Positions 6,853 through 15,084 of a stretch of DNA of 41,767 bases are shown one piece after another (the first letter of the stretch is position 1; every line of letters begins with the position of its first letter). A program made the position numbers and the translations under genes. Source of the DNA: an uncultured Bacteroidota bacterium (lineage in GTDB: Bacteria; Bacteroidota; Bacteroidia; AKYH767-A; JABDAW01). The DNA lies in assembly GCA_903911135.1 (NCBI GenBank), contig CAIWCG010000211.1, positions 1-41,767 on the forward strand, in the 5' to 3' direction. The notes beneath the pieces are model-generated. The model was not told the origin of the DNA. It searched no databases and saw only the letters and a list, made by a program, of their open reading frames with translations.

Positions 6853-7131
6853 AAACTGTAAATGTCATCCCGCAGCCTTGCGGGTGCCATCGTTAAAAAT
6901 AATTATGCCATGGCGGACACCCGCGAAGACATCCTCAAAAATAATTATGGCATGGCGGACATCCGCGATTCCATCGTTAAAAATAATTATGACGTGGCGG
7001 ACACCCGCGATGACATCCTCAAAAATAATTATGGCATGGCGGACTCCCGCGATGACATCGTTAAAAATAATTATGGCGTGGCGGACACCCGCGATGGCAT
7101 CCTTAAAAACAATTATGGCGTGGCGGAACCA
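6853..7131. repeat. Tandem array, 42-bp unit, about 6 copies
   Basis: The landmark AAAAATAATTATG (AAAAACAATTATG in the last copy) recurs at 6895, 6937, 6979, 7021, 7063 and 7105, exactly 42 bases apart. Each unit also holds GGCGGACACCCGCGA or a close variant, a small hairpin (GCGG/CCGC). A half-unit with its own hairpin (CCCGCA/TGCGGG) precedes the first copy. The array lies in the 584-base spacer between the desaturase start and the terminator of the cargo operon. No A or B element is present here, and nothing recognisable lies at 7132-7281. Confidence 0.95.
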
Positions 7132-7280
7132 TTTTATAAGCTAAAACTAGCTTAAAACCCAAAAAAACCGAAATGGGTGGGTGGCTGTATATATATAGTA
7201 TATGGATTAACCAAAGTATGGATAATTTCTTCATCTTTTTATGCTACCGACCTTATCGGAGGTGCAATAGGAGGATGATA

Positions 7281-7322
7281 AAAAAAGAAAACGGGATTGC
7301 CTTGGTGAGACAATCCCGTTTT
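7281..7322 (-). terminator. Rho-independent terminator of the three-gene cargo operon
   Basis: AAAACGGGATTG (7288-7299) and CAATCCCGTTTT (7311-7322) are perfectly complementary. Read on the minus strand the hairpin is followed by a T-rich tract (7281-7291). It lies 24 bases past the stop codon of the gene ending at 7347. Confidence 0.9.
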
Positions 7323-7346
7323 GCGAGGAATGATTTTTGGGAACTT

Positions 7347-8438
7347 TTATTTTACTATGGCAAACTTTCCTGTTTTCAAGGATGTATTGTCATTGCCAAG
7401 GATTCGATAGGAATACAAGCCGTTGGCATAGCTGGAGGTATTGATTTTTGTTGTCATTCCAGTTAGTCTTTGAGTGTCCATCAATCTGCCCATCGCATCA
7501 TAAACGGTGATGATGGAAGCATTTTTATCAGCATTGATGATGTTCAACTCGTCCTTTGCAGGATTAGGGAATATTTGGAATGCTGTATTGCTAATGGTCA
7601 AGTCATTGGTACCGGTATTCGATGATTTCAACCACACGGCAGTATGAGGGATGGACCAGGTGGTATCCATGGTAACCTCTACAATCGGGAAGCTCTGACT
7701 GTTTGCAAACCAACGATATCTCAAGGAAGAATCCTTGATGGTGATGGTGCTGAAAATCCATAAAGATGGGTTGACATTATGTACAAAAATGCTGTCTAAA
7801 GTATATTCGGTATATTTTTGACGCAGGGCAGGGTAAGTGCCTGAAGGCGAAGTGACAGAACCCCAAGCATCGATGAGGGAGGTGTAGGTGATGTGATGCT
7901 CGATGCGGGTGGTATCAATAGTATAAAAGGAATAGGTAAAAGTGGAATCCAGGATGATGGTTCCATGAGAGGCACCATTGAAAGTGGCATTGTAGGTGCT
8001 TGGGAAATTCATGAAGGTCATCGGAGGATTTACAGGAACCGCTTCATTAGGAGTAGTGGTGCTGATGTTTCCCTGATTCAAACCTTGTCCAAGAATCATT
8101 GCTGCAGAAGGAGATGAATTTACAAAGTTGAAAGTTCCTGGAGATGATGCCTGCTTGAAAGCCATGTTGGCAGTTGCAAAATTGCTTGCATAAGGGGTAG
8201 CGGAAATGTCCATGAACTGGAGGGAATCGGTAAGGTTGTTGTGTAAACTGTCGAAAGCCCAAACCATATTGGTGCCAGGGTTTCCGATGTGGATATGAGC
8301 AGTATCAACCAAGGTATCGTTTGCCTGAATGGCATGAAACCAAACATTGGCAAAGTCGGCTTGGTTTATGGTGATTTGTGCATTGGAACTGACCATGCCC
8401 ATGAAGGCAATGGTGATTAAAGTTATTATCTTTTTCAT
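7347..8438 (-). CDS. Secreted protein with type IX (type A) sorting domain
   Basis: The 363-residue protein has a cleavable signal (MKKIITLITIAFMGMVSSNAQ) and a C-terminal type A sorting module from about residue 285. This contains FQIFPNPAKDELNI, a central ITVYDAMGRLMD strand and the terminal GLYSYRI...TGKFAIVK. Type IX cargo crosses the outer membrane and is released or anchored to the surface. The middle (residues about 22-280) is beta-rich with many Thr/Ser; I recognise no enzyme signature. It is last in an operon-like minus-strand trio and is closed by the terminator at 7281-7322. The trio's promoter appears to be at 10347-10376. Confidence 0.85.
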   Translation of the reverse strand: MKKIITLITIAFMGMVSSNAQITINQADFANVWFHAIQANDTLVDTAHIHIGNPGTNMVWAFDSLHNNLTDSLQFMDISATPYASNFATANMAFKQASSPGTFNFVNSSPSAAMILGQGLNQGNISTTTPNEAVPVNPPMTFMNFPSTYNATFNGASHGTIILDSTFTYSFYTIDTTRIEHHITYTSLIDAWGSVTSPSGTYPALRQKYTEYTLDSIFVHNVNPSLWIFSTITIKDSSLRYRWFANSQSFPIVEVTMDTTWSIPHTAVWLKSSNTGTNDLTISNTAFQIFPNPAKDELNIINADKNASIITVYDAMGRLMDTQRLTGMTTKINTSSYANGLYSYRILGNDNTSLKTGKFAIVK

Positions 8439-8462
8439 TTTATTTATTATTTATTTTGATGA

Positions 8463-9380
8463 TTATTGAACGATGAATTTACCCTTTTTCATCATGGTCT
8501 GATTCAAGGAAACTATTTGATAGAAATAGATTCCTGAAGCCAAAAACTTGGTATTTACGGTGGTAATATCCTGATTCAAGTTTGCCGTAGAAACATTTTT
8601 GCCCATTTCATCGAAGATGTTGATAATGGCTTCCTTTTTGAAGAAATTATTATTGCTGATGAACAAAGTGCCTGCAACAGGATTAGGGTATAAATCATAA
8701 TTGGCATTTAAAGGATCTATTTCATCAATGCCAGTGGTTAAAGATAAATCATCAACCCACAATGTGCTACCTGCAGTAGCAGTATCTATTCGGCTTGATT
8801 GAAATACAACATAACCTGAATCAGGGAAAACGGTTGGAACGGAATCAATGTTGATAGGTAGCGTAAAAGGAGTCCATCCGGTCATGTTTGTAGTACCAAT
8901 GGCCAACCTACCATGAGCAACAGTATCACGACGGCTATTGGCAGCATTCCATTTGGTATAAAAAGTAACGATATAAACGGAATCTCTGGGTCCTCCGATG
9001 GTATCCATATAATAACCTTTAAGATTTTGTGGAATGGTATTGGCAGCAAAACCACTATCTACAGAATAGGAGAAAGGAGTAAGAACGATGGTGATCTTTC
9101 CGGTAGTGGCAGCACCTAATACATTTACGTTCGCCAAAGAAAAGTGTGTTGTTTGAAGCTTCATGCTGGAAGTTCCTGAATGAAAATTTACAGAATCCTT
9201 GGTAACGGGATAAAAGCCGTAAGCTGCGGTAAGATAATTAATGGTTCCCCAACCAGCAGGATCTTTGTAATTACCATGGTTCACCCATGATTCAAAACCT
9301 GGATTAGGGATAGTTTGCCCGAAAGCAAAAGGCAAGGAGATAAAGCAAATTAATGCTGCAATTAGTAATGATTTTTTCAT
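8463..9380 (-). CDS. Secreted type IX cargo protein, paralogue of the next gene upstream
   Basis: The 305-residue protein has a signal peptide (MKKSLLIAALICFISLPFAFG) and a type A sorting module (LYPNPVAGTLFISNN, INIFDEMGKNV, ASGIYFYQI, KKGKFIVQ). The N-terminal domain begins IPNPGFESWVNHGNYKDPAGW and contains GYYMDTIGGPRDSVY and NSRRDTVAHG, motifs also present in the 305-residue product of the gene at 9397-10314. The two look like a tandem duplication that has diverged widely. The domain resembles the jelly-roll, carbohydrate-binding type (possibly PCMD), which I could not confirm. It lies 24 bases before the next gene of the operon. Confidence 0.85.
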   Translation of the reverse strand: MKKSLLIAALICFISLPFAFGQTIPNPGFESWVNHGNYKDPAGWGTINYLTAAYGFYPVTKDSVNFHSGTSSMKLQTTHFSLANVNVLGAATTGKITIVLTPFSYSVDSGFAANTIPQNLKGYYMDTIGGPRDSVYIVTFYTKWNAANSRRDTVAHGRLAIGTTNMTGWTPFTLPINIDSVPTVFPDSGYVVFQSSRIDTATAGSTLWVDDLSLTTGIDEIDPLNANYDLYPNPVAGTLFISNNNFFKKEAIINIFDEMGKNVSTANLNQDITTVNTKFLASGIYFYQIVSLNQTMMKKGKFIVQ

Positions 9381-9396
9381 CTTGTTTAAATTTATT

Positions 9397-10314
9397 TTAA
9401 TTGTTTATAATTGAGAATTTTCCATTCAATAGACCTTGATTATTCTTATCGCTTAACTGATAAAAATAAATTCCATTTGGGTATTTCGCTGTGTTTATCG
9501 TTGAGTTTTGTTGGGTTAAAAGTATTCTATCCAACTCCCTTCCTGTGACGTCATATATGGTCAATGAAGCAGGATTGGTGTTAAAGTCATCATATTTGAC
9601 ATTCATGTTTGTTGATGCTGGATTAGGATAAACAGAGAAGTGATTGAATTCATTGTTGACTTCGCTAATACCAGCAGGATTTGGATAGTAAGAAAGATCA
9701 TCTAAAAATAAGGCACCAGGATTGGCAGAAGTTAAACTTCCGGATAAAATCAAGATTGAAATCGTATCAGGAATTGAAGCACTTGTAGGTATGATGAAGG
9801 CGCTGAATGAAGTCCATGTTTGTTGGTCAGTCCTGAATTGAGTTCCGCCCAAACCAACGGTATCTCTGGAATTCGTAACTGTATTCCACATGGTCATGAC
9901 GATGGCAATGGTAGCCGTATCCAGACCTGCAGTCAAGTCATATTTATAATACCCCTTAAACATCAATGGTCTGAAGTTAATGGGAAAACCACCTGCCGAA
10001 CCAAAAGTTTGGGTATTGATTTGCCCCGAAGAAAGTATTCCTGGCACCGACCCGATGAACGGAATTCCTGGAATAGCTTGCAAACGAATTGCATACGTAC
10101 CGCTATTTCCTGGAGTAACTCTGGTAGCGGTAAATTGACCTGCAAGGCCAGTAAGTTGATTCAAGGTTCCCCAGTTATCAGGAGTTAGATACGTTCCGAA
10201 ACCGGTATGGGTAGTCCAGTTCTCGAAGCCCGCATTAGGAATTTGGCCTTTCATCTTGGAAACTGAGAAGGTCAATGCGATTAATGTTGCGATTGTAAGT
10301 AGGTATTTATTCAT
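9397..10314 (-). CDS. Secreted type IX cargo protein, first gene of the trio
   Basis: The 305-residue protein has a signal peptide ending near SVSKMKGQ, an N-terminal domain IPNAGFENWTTHTGFGTYLT with FKGYYKYDL and NSRDTVGLGG, and a type A sorting module (FSVYPNPASTNMNVKY, LTIYDVTGRELD, NGIYFYQL, GKFSIINN). It shares this layout and length with its neighbour at 8463. Its stop codon is 16 bases before the next start. A promoter with good spacing (10347-10376) precedes it, so it probably heads the operon. A surface or extracellular carbohydrate-binding role is inferred only from the GFExW-type domain. Confidence 0.85.
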   Translation of the reverse strand: MNKYLLTIATLIALTFSVSKMKGQIPNAGFENWTTHTGFGTYLTPDNWGTLNQLTGLAGQFTATRVTPGNSGTYAIRLQAIPGIPFIGSVPGILSSGQINTQTFGSAGGFPINFRPLMFKGYYKYDLTAGLDTATIAIVMTMWNTVTNSRDTVGLGGTQFRTDQQTWTSFSAFIIPTSASIPDTISILILSGSLTSANPGALFLDDLSYYPNPAGISEVNNEFNHFSVYPNPASTNMNVKYDDFNTNPASLTIYDVTGRELDRILLTQQNSTINTAKYPNGIYFYQLSDKNNQGLLNGKFSIINN

Positions 10315-10346
10315 CTTATTAGGATTTTGTTTAAAATTTGTGTGGT

Positions 10347-10376
10347 CAAAAGTACAATAAATTTTATTAATACCAA
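10347..10376 (-). promoter_or_regulatory. Promoter of the three-gene type IX cargo operon
   Basis: On the minus strand, TTG (10376-10374), 19 bases, then TACTTTTG (10354-10347) fit the phylum's consensus. The ATG at 10314 follows after 32 bases. The rest of the 304-base divergent spacer is AT-rich, with a run of ten T near 10540, and shows no gene. Confidence 0.6.
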
Positions 10377-10554
10377 CAAAATTATTTTTATGTTGATGAA
10401 ATTTTCAAGACAAATGCATGATATTATTAATGGTAAGCAGGTAGCAATTTACAGATATTCAGGCGTCAAATCTGTTTTAATAGATGCCAAACTGGAGTAA
10501 AGGTTTCTTTTGTCCGATAAAATTGGCTTTGATGCCCTATTTTTTTTTTCATAT

Positions 10555-10586
10555 TTTGGTGGTTTAGTTTTTATTTATTAATTTTA
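10555..10586 (+). promoter_or_regulatory. Putative promoter for the gliding-type adhesin
   Basis: TTTG (10555-10558), a 20-base spacer and TAATTTTA (10579-10586) match the consensus except for the final G of the -7 box. The ATG at 10619 lies 32 bases further on. Confidence 0.45.
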
Positions 10587-10618
10587 CATCTCAATTCTTA
10601 AAAAAAGAACAAGCGATA

Positions 10619-13105
10619 ATGAAACGTACGATATTTATTAGCCTTTATTTCCTTATTTTATCTTTAACATCAATATTTGGACAGACACTTCTTTACCAAA
10701 GCAACTTTGTAGGAGGTGTTACTGGTGCAGGTTTTACTCCAATGTATACAACTTCAAGCCCAACGATTGGAAATTTCTCCATCAATATTTGTGGTGGCAG
10801 CACCATACATAAGGCTTACTTGCTGGCTGGAAGACAAGGCGTTGCAGGTCCCTTGCAAGTGACCTTGAACGGAAACAATTTCACTTTTGACAATACAAAT
10901 CAGGCTTCAAATACTTTTCAATCAGCCTTTTATGGTGGCAATTCTGGTGTTCATGCCATTGATATTACCGCTTCTATAAACCCATCAATAACTACCTATA
11001 ATATTACCATTCCTGCGCAACCAAGTGGACCTGCAGATGTTTATACTGATTTTTATTTATGGGTAGCTTACGACAATGCCTTGCTGCAACCGATTCATGC
11101 TGCAATTTTTCTGAATGATCAGGATATGGGGACAAATATTAATTATACTTTCAACCTTCCTGCTCCCATGCATGTCATTTCAAATATTGGGGTTGCCTTG
11201 TTGAACGGTTATGCGTGCGGTGCTGGCGATGGTTCAACCATTACCGTCAATGCAACTGGTTTAGGAAGCGTATATGGCCCTGATGCCAACTCCACTTCAT
11301 CTTGTGGAGGACCGATGGGTTGTTTTTATTATTACAACAATACCTTATACGGCTTGAGTGACGATAATCCAAACCAAACAATGAATGGCCCCGATGCCTT
11401 GAGCAATGTAAATGCAATAGTGACCAATAACAGCAGCACGTTTACCATGAATCTTTCTCATGGCAACCAGGATAATTCTTATTGGGCAGTATTCATTACC
11501 TTTGGCGATACCAGTTCATTATCTTCCTCCTCCATCACAGGCACCTTCACCATTTCGCCGGATACGGCATGTGCTCCTGCTACCATCACCTTTACGAACA
11601 CCACTCCTAGCGTCACTTCCATTCATTGGGATTTCGGTGATGGAGGCACAGATACAACCCTTGCTCCCACTCATACCTATAACAACACCGGAACCTACAC
11701 GGTTACCATGATTGTAGTTTGCACTGGTGGATGTGTTTCCGGTACCGATACCGTAACACAAACAGTGGTGGTGGTGCCCCCTCCATCGCTGTTCATTGGT
11801 AATGATACATCTCTATGTTCCGGCTTGAATGTTACCCTAGATGCAGGAAATCCAGGTTCCGTTTATGCTTGGTCAACTGGGGCAACCACACAAACCATCA
11901 ATGTGACCACCACGGGAAGCTATTGGGTGCATGTAGGTGGCGGTGCATGTGTTGCTGCCGACACCATCAATGTAACCTTCTTACCAAACCCTGTGGTGAA
12001 TTTAGGTGCCGACATTTCCGTATGTGCAGGTGTTCCCGTTACCTTGGATGCAGGCAATGCAGGTGCCACCTATCTTTGGAATACCGGTGCCACCACACAA
12101 ACCATCAGCCCTACCACCAATGGAACTTATTGGGTGGTGGCTGCCTTAGGAACATGCATCGATTCGGATACCATAAACATCACTTTCAATACCATTCCTG
12201 TAGTTAATTTGGGAGCCAACCTATCCTTGTGCAATGGCCAAAGCGTCATGTTGAATGCCGGCAATGCAGGGGCAACCTATCAATGGTCGGATGGCTCTAC
12301 CACACAGGTCATTACGGTTTCCACCGCAGGAAACTATTGGGTAGTGGTTTCGAATGGAACTTGCACCGGAACCGATACCGTTTCGGTGGTGGTGAATGTG
12401 GCTCCTACCGTAAACCTTGGCCCCGACATAAAGCTTTGTTATGGTATAGATACCGTCCTCTATGCCAATAATCCCGGCTTCAGCTATTTATGGAGCACTG
12501 GCGAAACCACCCAGAAAATTGCCGTCACCGTTTCAGGAAACTATTGGGTGAAGGTGAGCAACAATGGCTGCATAGGCACCGATACCGCTTTGGTGAGCAT
12601 CAGCAAAAAACTGGAACTCGACCTTGGCGTCGATACTTTCGTTTGCCCTGGTGAACCCATCACACTTATTGCCCAAAGAGGTTATGCCTCCTATTACTGG
12701 ACTCCTGTTGGCGGTGGCCGCTATTTCGTGACCATCGACAATGCTGGAACCTATTATTGCACTGCCATAGACACCAACGGATGTTCCGTTACCAATTCCA
12801 TTTTGGTACGCGAGTTTTGCCCATCCGAAATGTATATCCCTACGGCCTTTACGCCCAACAGAAACAACATGAACGATTATTTCATGGCCTATTGCGAGGG
12901 AGCGGTCGAATTCCACATGTATATCTTCGACAGGTGGGGAGAAATGGTGTTCGAATCTACCGACATCAGCCAAGGATGGGATGGCACTTTCAATGGAAAC
13001 GATGCTCCGCAAGGCAGCTATGTATATCGAATAGACTACAAGCTATACACCTATGTAGAGCTCAAGAAATATTCCAAATACGGTGTGGTGAATCTCATCA
13101 GGTAG
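10619..13105 (+). CDS. Large secreted PKD/Ig-repeat protein with gliding-motility-type C-terminal domain
   Basis: The 828-residue protein has a signal peptide (1-21) and an N-terminal DUF3344-like domain (about 22-290, starting LLYQSNFVGGVTGAGF). A PKD domain follows near 305-385 (WDFGDGGTDTTLAPTHTY). Five Ig-like repeats of about 69 residues start near 390, 459, 527, 597 and 666, each of form NLGxDxxLCxG...TLDAGNxGxxYxWSTGxTTQTI...YWVxV. The C-terminal gliding-motility-associated domain starts near 737 (MYIPTAFTPNRNNMNDYF, FDRWGEMVFEST, GWDGTFNG, GSYVYRIDYK), marking type B type IX cargo. Such proteins are cell-surface adhesins. The repeat cysteines could form disulphides. It appears to be a single-gene unit. 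Confidence 0.9.
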   Translation: MKRTIFISLYFLILSLTSIFGQTLLYQSNFVGGVTGAGFTPMYTTSSPTIGNFSINICGGSTIHKAYLLAGRQGVAGPLQVTLNGNNFTFDNTNQASNTFQSAFYGGNSGVHAIDITASINPSITTYNITIPAQPSGPADVYTDFYLWVAYDNALLQPIHAAIFLNDQDMGTNINYTFNLPAPMHVISNIGVALLNGYACGAGDGSTITVNATGLGSVYGPDANSTSSCGGPMGCFYYYNNTLYGLSDDNPNQTMNGPDALSNVNAIVTNNSSTFTMNLSHGNQDNSYWAVFITFGDTSSLSSSSITGTFTISPDTACAPATITFTNTTPSVTSIHWDFGDGGTDTTLAPTHTYNNTGTYTVTMIVVCTGGCVSGTDTVTQTVVVVPPPSLFIGNDTSLCSGLNVTLDAGNPGSVYAWSTGATTQTINVTTTGSYWVHVGGGACVAADTINVTFLPNPVVNLGADISVCAGVPVTLDAGNAGATYLWNTGATTQTISPTTNGTYWVVAALGTCIDSDTINITFNTIPVVNLGANLSLCNGQSVMLNAGNAGATYQWSDGSTTQVITVSTAGNYWVVVSNGTCTGTDTVSVVVNVAPTVNLGPDIKLCYGIDTVLYANNPGFSYLWSTGETTQKIAVTVSGNYWVKVSNNGCIGTDTALVSISKKLELDLGVDTFVCPGEPITLIAQRGYASYYWTPVGGGRYFVTIDNAGTYYCTAIDTNGCSVTNSILVREFCPSEMYIPTAFTPNRNNMNDYFMAYCEGAVEFHMYIFDRWGEMVFESTDISQGWDGTFNGNDAPQGSYVYRIDYKLYTYVELKKYSKYGVVNLIR

Positions 13106-13240
13106 CATCCTATTCTTATGATAGCTCGCCAAACGCGAAGCAATTATAAGAACATCAATAAATAAAAAGTGCCTTTTTAATCAATTAAATGATGATTAAT
13201 GATAACAATCATGTTTTGAAGGCATTCTCAAATTGATGAA

Positions 13241-13482
13241 AGAGGCAAAAACTTGTACGGACGCAAGTTCTGCTCGGCATAAGCATCCATATACATGTAT
13301 GGACACTATTTTTCCTCGGCGATAGCATCCATACACCTGTATGGTCACCATATCCGCACGGAACTTGCGTCCATACACCTGTACGGACACCATATCCGCA
13401 CGGAACATTCATCCATACATGTGTACGGACACTATTTCTGCACGGAACATGCGTCCATACACGTGTATGGACGCATGTTCCG
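13241..13482. repeat. Tandem array, 42-bp unit, five copies, ending in a perfect 40-base palindrome
   Basis: The landmark G(C/T)(A/G)TCCATA recurs at 13283, 13325, 13367, 13409 and 13451, always 42 bases apart, with a half-unit before the first. Each unit contains a palindromic centre such as ATACATGTAT or ACACGTGT. In the last unit the symmetry extends to 40 bases: 13443-13462 is the exact reverse complement of 13463-13482. The array occupies most of the 515-base spacer between two plus-strand cargo genes. There is no A or B element. Confidence 0.95.
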
Positions 13483-13564
13483 ACAAGGAATGCCATCAAT
13501 ACATGATTTTTTCTTCCAAACCCGAAAAGCACTCCTTATATATATAGTATCATTTTTGCTTGAG

Positions 13565-13596
13565 TTTGGGATTACGAAAACAATTTACTACTTTTG
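13565..13596 (+). promoter_or_regulatory. Promoter of the YVTN beta-propeller gene
   Basis: TTTG (13565-13568), a 20-base spacer and TACTTTTG (13589-13596) are an exact match to TTTG/TAnnTTTG. The ATG follows at 13621. Confidence 0.75.
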
Positions 13597-13620
13597 CTTT
13601 TCAAATAAAACTTAAAAGTC

Positions 13621-14820
13621 ATGAAAAAATCAATGCTAATCTTAATCCTGATAGTCCTTGCAGGAATAACAATGAAGGCGCAGACTGCTTATATTCCGAA
13701 TGCTGGTGATGGCACAGTATCAGTAATCAACCTAGCAACAAATATAGTTGACACTACATTTTCTGTTGGCCAATCTGAATTTGGTGTTTCAGTAAGTGCT
13801 GATGGGGCAAGTGTTTATATTGGCAATATGGGAGCCATTGGTTATATAAGTACGCAGACTAATTCTGAGTATGCATATTCTACTTGTCTTGGCCCAAATG
13901 GTATTGTAGCAAGTCCTGATGGAAGCAAGGTTTATGTTGCTAATATTGGATATAGCAACATGCAAATTATAAATACGTCAACAAACATATCATCATCTCC
14001 AATAACATTAAGTAATACTCCTTTTGGCGTTGCTATAAATCCTGATGGAACTAAAGTTTATTTTACTATTGATGGACCTTTGGGTAATGATTCTTTAGTA
14101 AACGTTTTTAATACCACCACTAATACTGTTACAACATCAATATTTGTTGGTCATATGCCAACTGGAATTGCAATTAGCCCAAATGGGATGAAAGCATATG
14201 TTGCAAATGCAAATGACAATACAGTTAGTGTGATTAATTCAATAATGGATACCGTGATTGCAACTATTCAAGTTGGCCATTATCCATACGGTATAGTAGT
14301 TAATCATGATGGGTCAAAAGTATATGTTTCGAACTATAATGATAATACTATAAGCGTAATTGATTCGGCATCCAACACTGTTATAAATACAATTCCTGTT
14401 GGTCTTTTTCCTGTTGGTCTTTCCATAAGTCCGGATGGGTCAAAATTGGTATGTGCTAATTCGCAATCAAATACAATAAATATTATTAACCCCTTTCTGG
14501 ATATTGTAACAGATACTATTGCGGTTGGTCATGGTCCATTATCATTTGGTAATTTCATTTCAAGTGCCCATGTTGGAATTCCTTCTATAAATAATGATAA
14601 AGGCATAAGTATCTACCCCAACCCCACCGCCAATACCATCACCATCCATCAAGATACTTATTCTCCCAATCAGCAAATAATCATCACCGATGTGTTGGGC
14701 AATAGGGTTTATTCTCAAGCCTTAAATACTGCCACCGAAACGATAGATATATCCCACCTTAGCAGCGGCATTTATTTTTATGAGGTAAGCGGCAAGCGCG
14801 GGAAGATTATCAAGGAGTAA
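13621..14820 (+). CDS. Secreted YVTN/YncE-type beta-propeller with type IX sorting domain
   Basis: The 399-residue protein has a signal peptide (MKKSMLILILIVLAGITMKAQ), about seven propeller blades of roughly 42 residues from 22 to 310, and a type A sorting module from about 325 (ISIYPNPTANTITI, IIITDVLGNRVYSQ, SSGIYFYEV, terminal GKIIKE). Blades repeat the motif xPxGIAISPNGxKAYVANxxDNTVSVINxxxxxVxxTIxVG. Such secreted propellers usually mediate binding; no catalytic site is visible. The propeller is written in AT-rich codons, while the sorting module from about 14610 switches to C-rich codons (CCCCAACCCCACCGCC), suggesting the two parts have different histories. The toxin-antitoxin pair follows after 21 bases. 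Confidence 0.88.
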   Translation: MKKSMLILILIVLAGITMKAQTAYIPNAGDGTVSVINLATNIVDTTFSVGQSEFGVSVSADGASVYIGNMGAIGYISTQTNSEYAYSTCLGPNGIVASPDGSKVYVANIGYSNMQIINTSTNISSSPITLSNTPFGVAINPDGTKVYFTIDGPLGNDSLVNVFNTTTNTVTTSIFVGHMPTGIAISPNGMKAYVANANDNTVSVINSIMDTVIATIQVGHYPYGIVVNHDGSKVYVSNYNDNTISVIDSASNTVINTIPVGLFPVGLSISPDGSKLVCANSQSNTINIINPFLDIVTDTIAVGHGPLSFGNFISSAHVGIPSINNDKGISIYPNPTANTITIHQDTYSPNQQIIITDVLGNRVYSQALNTATETIDISHLSSGIYFYEVSGKRGKIIKE

Positions 14821-14829
14821 AAAAATTCC

Positions 14830-14837
14830 TATCTTTG
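14830..14837 (+). promoter_or_regulatory. -7 box of the DUF433 antitoxin, 4 bases before the ATG
   Basis: TATCTTTG matches TAnnTTTG exactly. Only four bases separate it from the ATG at 14842, so the transcript would start at or next to the start codon (leaderless). No matching -33 TTTG is evident. Confidence 0.5.
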
Positions 14838-14841
14838 CATT

Positions 14842-15084
14842 ATGAATAACATAAAAAATCTGATAACCATAGACCAGGAAATTCTTGGTGGGCAGCCTGT
14901 TTTCAAGAACACCCGCGTCCCCATAGAATCGCTGTTCATGCATCTCGAGAAAGGTATTTCCATGGATGAATTCCTCGAAGATTTCCCTACCGTTACCAAA
15001 GAACAGGCAGTGGCGGTGCTGGAAATAGCAGAGAAAATCATGACTTCTCAAGACATTGAAAAGGTCTATGAAACTATTGCTTGA
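14842..15084 (+). CDS. DUF433 family antitoxin
   Basis: The 80-residue protein shows the DUF433 hallmark DQEILGGQPVFKNTRVPIESL near the N terminus (in parts: DQEILGGQPVF, KNTRVPIESL), followed by the helical segment GISMDEFLEDFPTVTKEQAVAVLE. Family members are small DNA-binding-type antitoxins found beside DUF5615 PIN-like proteins. That arrangement is seen here: the partner's likely ATG at 15068 lies inside this gene, 17 bases before its stop ends, which couples their translation. The antitoxin normally neutralises the toxin and represses the pair's promoter. The pair sits alone between two secreted-protein genes. Confidence 0.85.
   Translation: MNNIKNLITIDQEILGGQPVFKNTRVPIESLFMHLEKGISMDEFLEDFPTVTKEQAVAVLEIAEKIMTSQDIEKVYETIA

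Noticed and set aside
13535-13550. TTATATATATAG motif recurring near 7189, 13537, 15479 and 30330
   Set aside because: The copies are low-complexity AT runs, one lies inside mutY, and their positions relative to genes differ.
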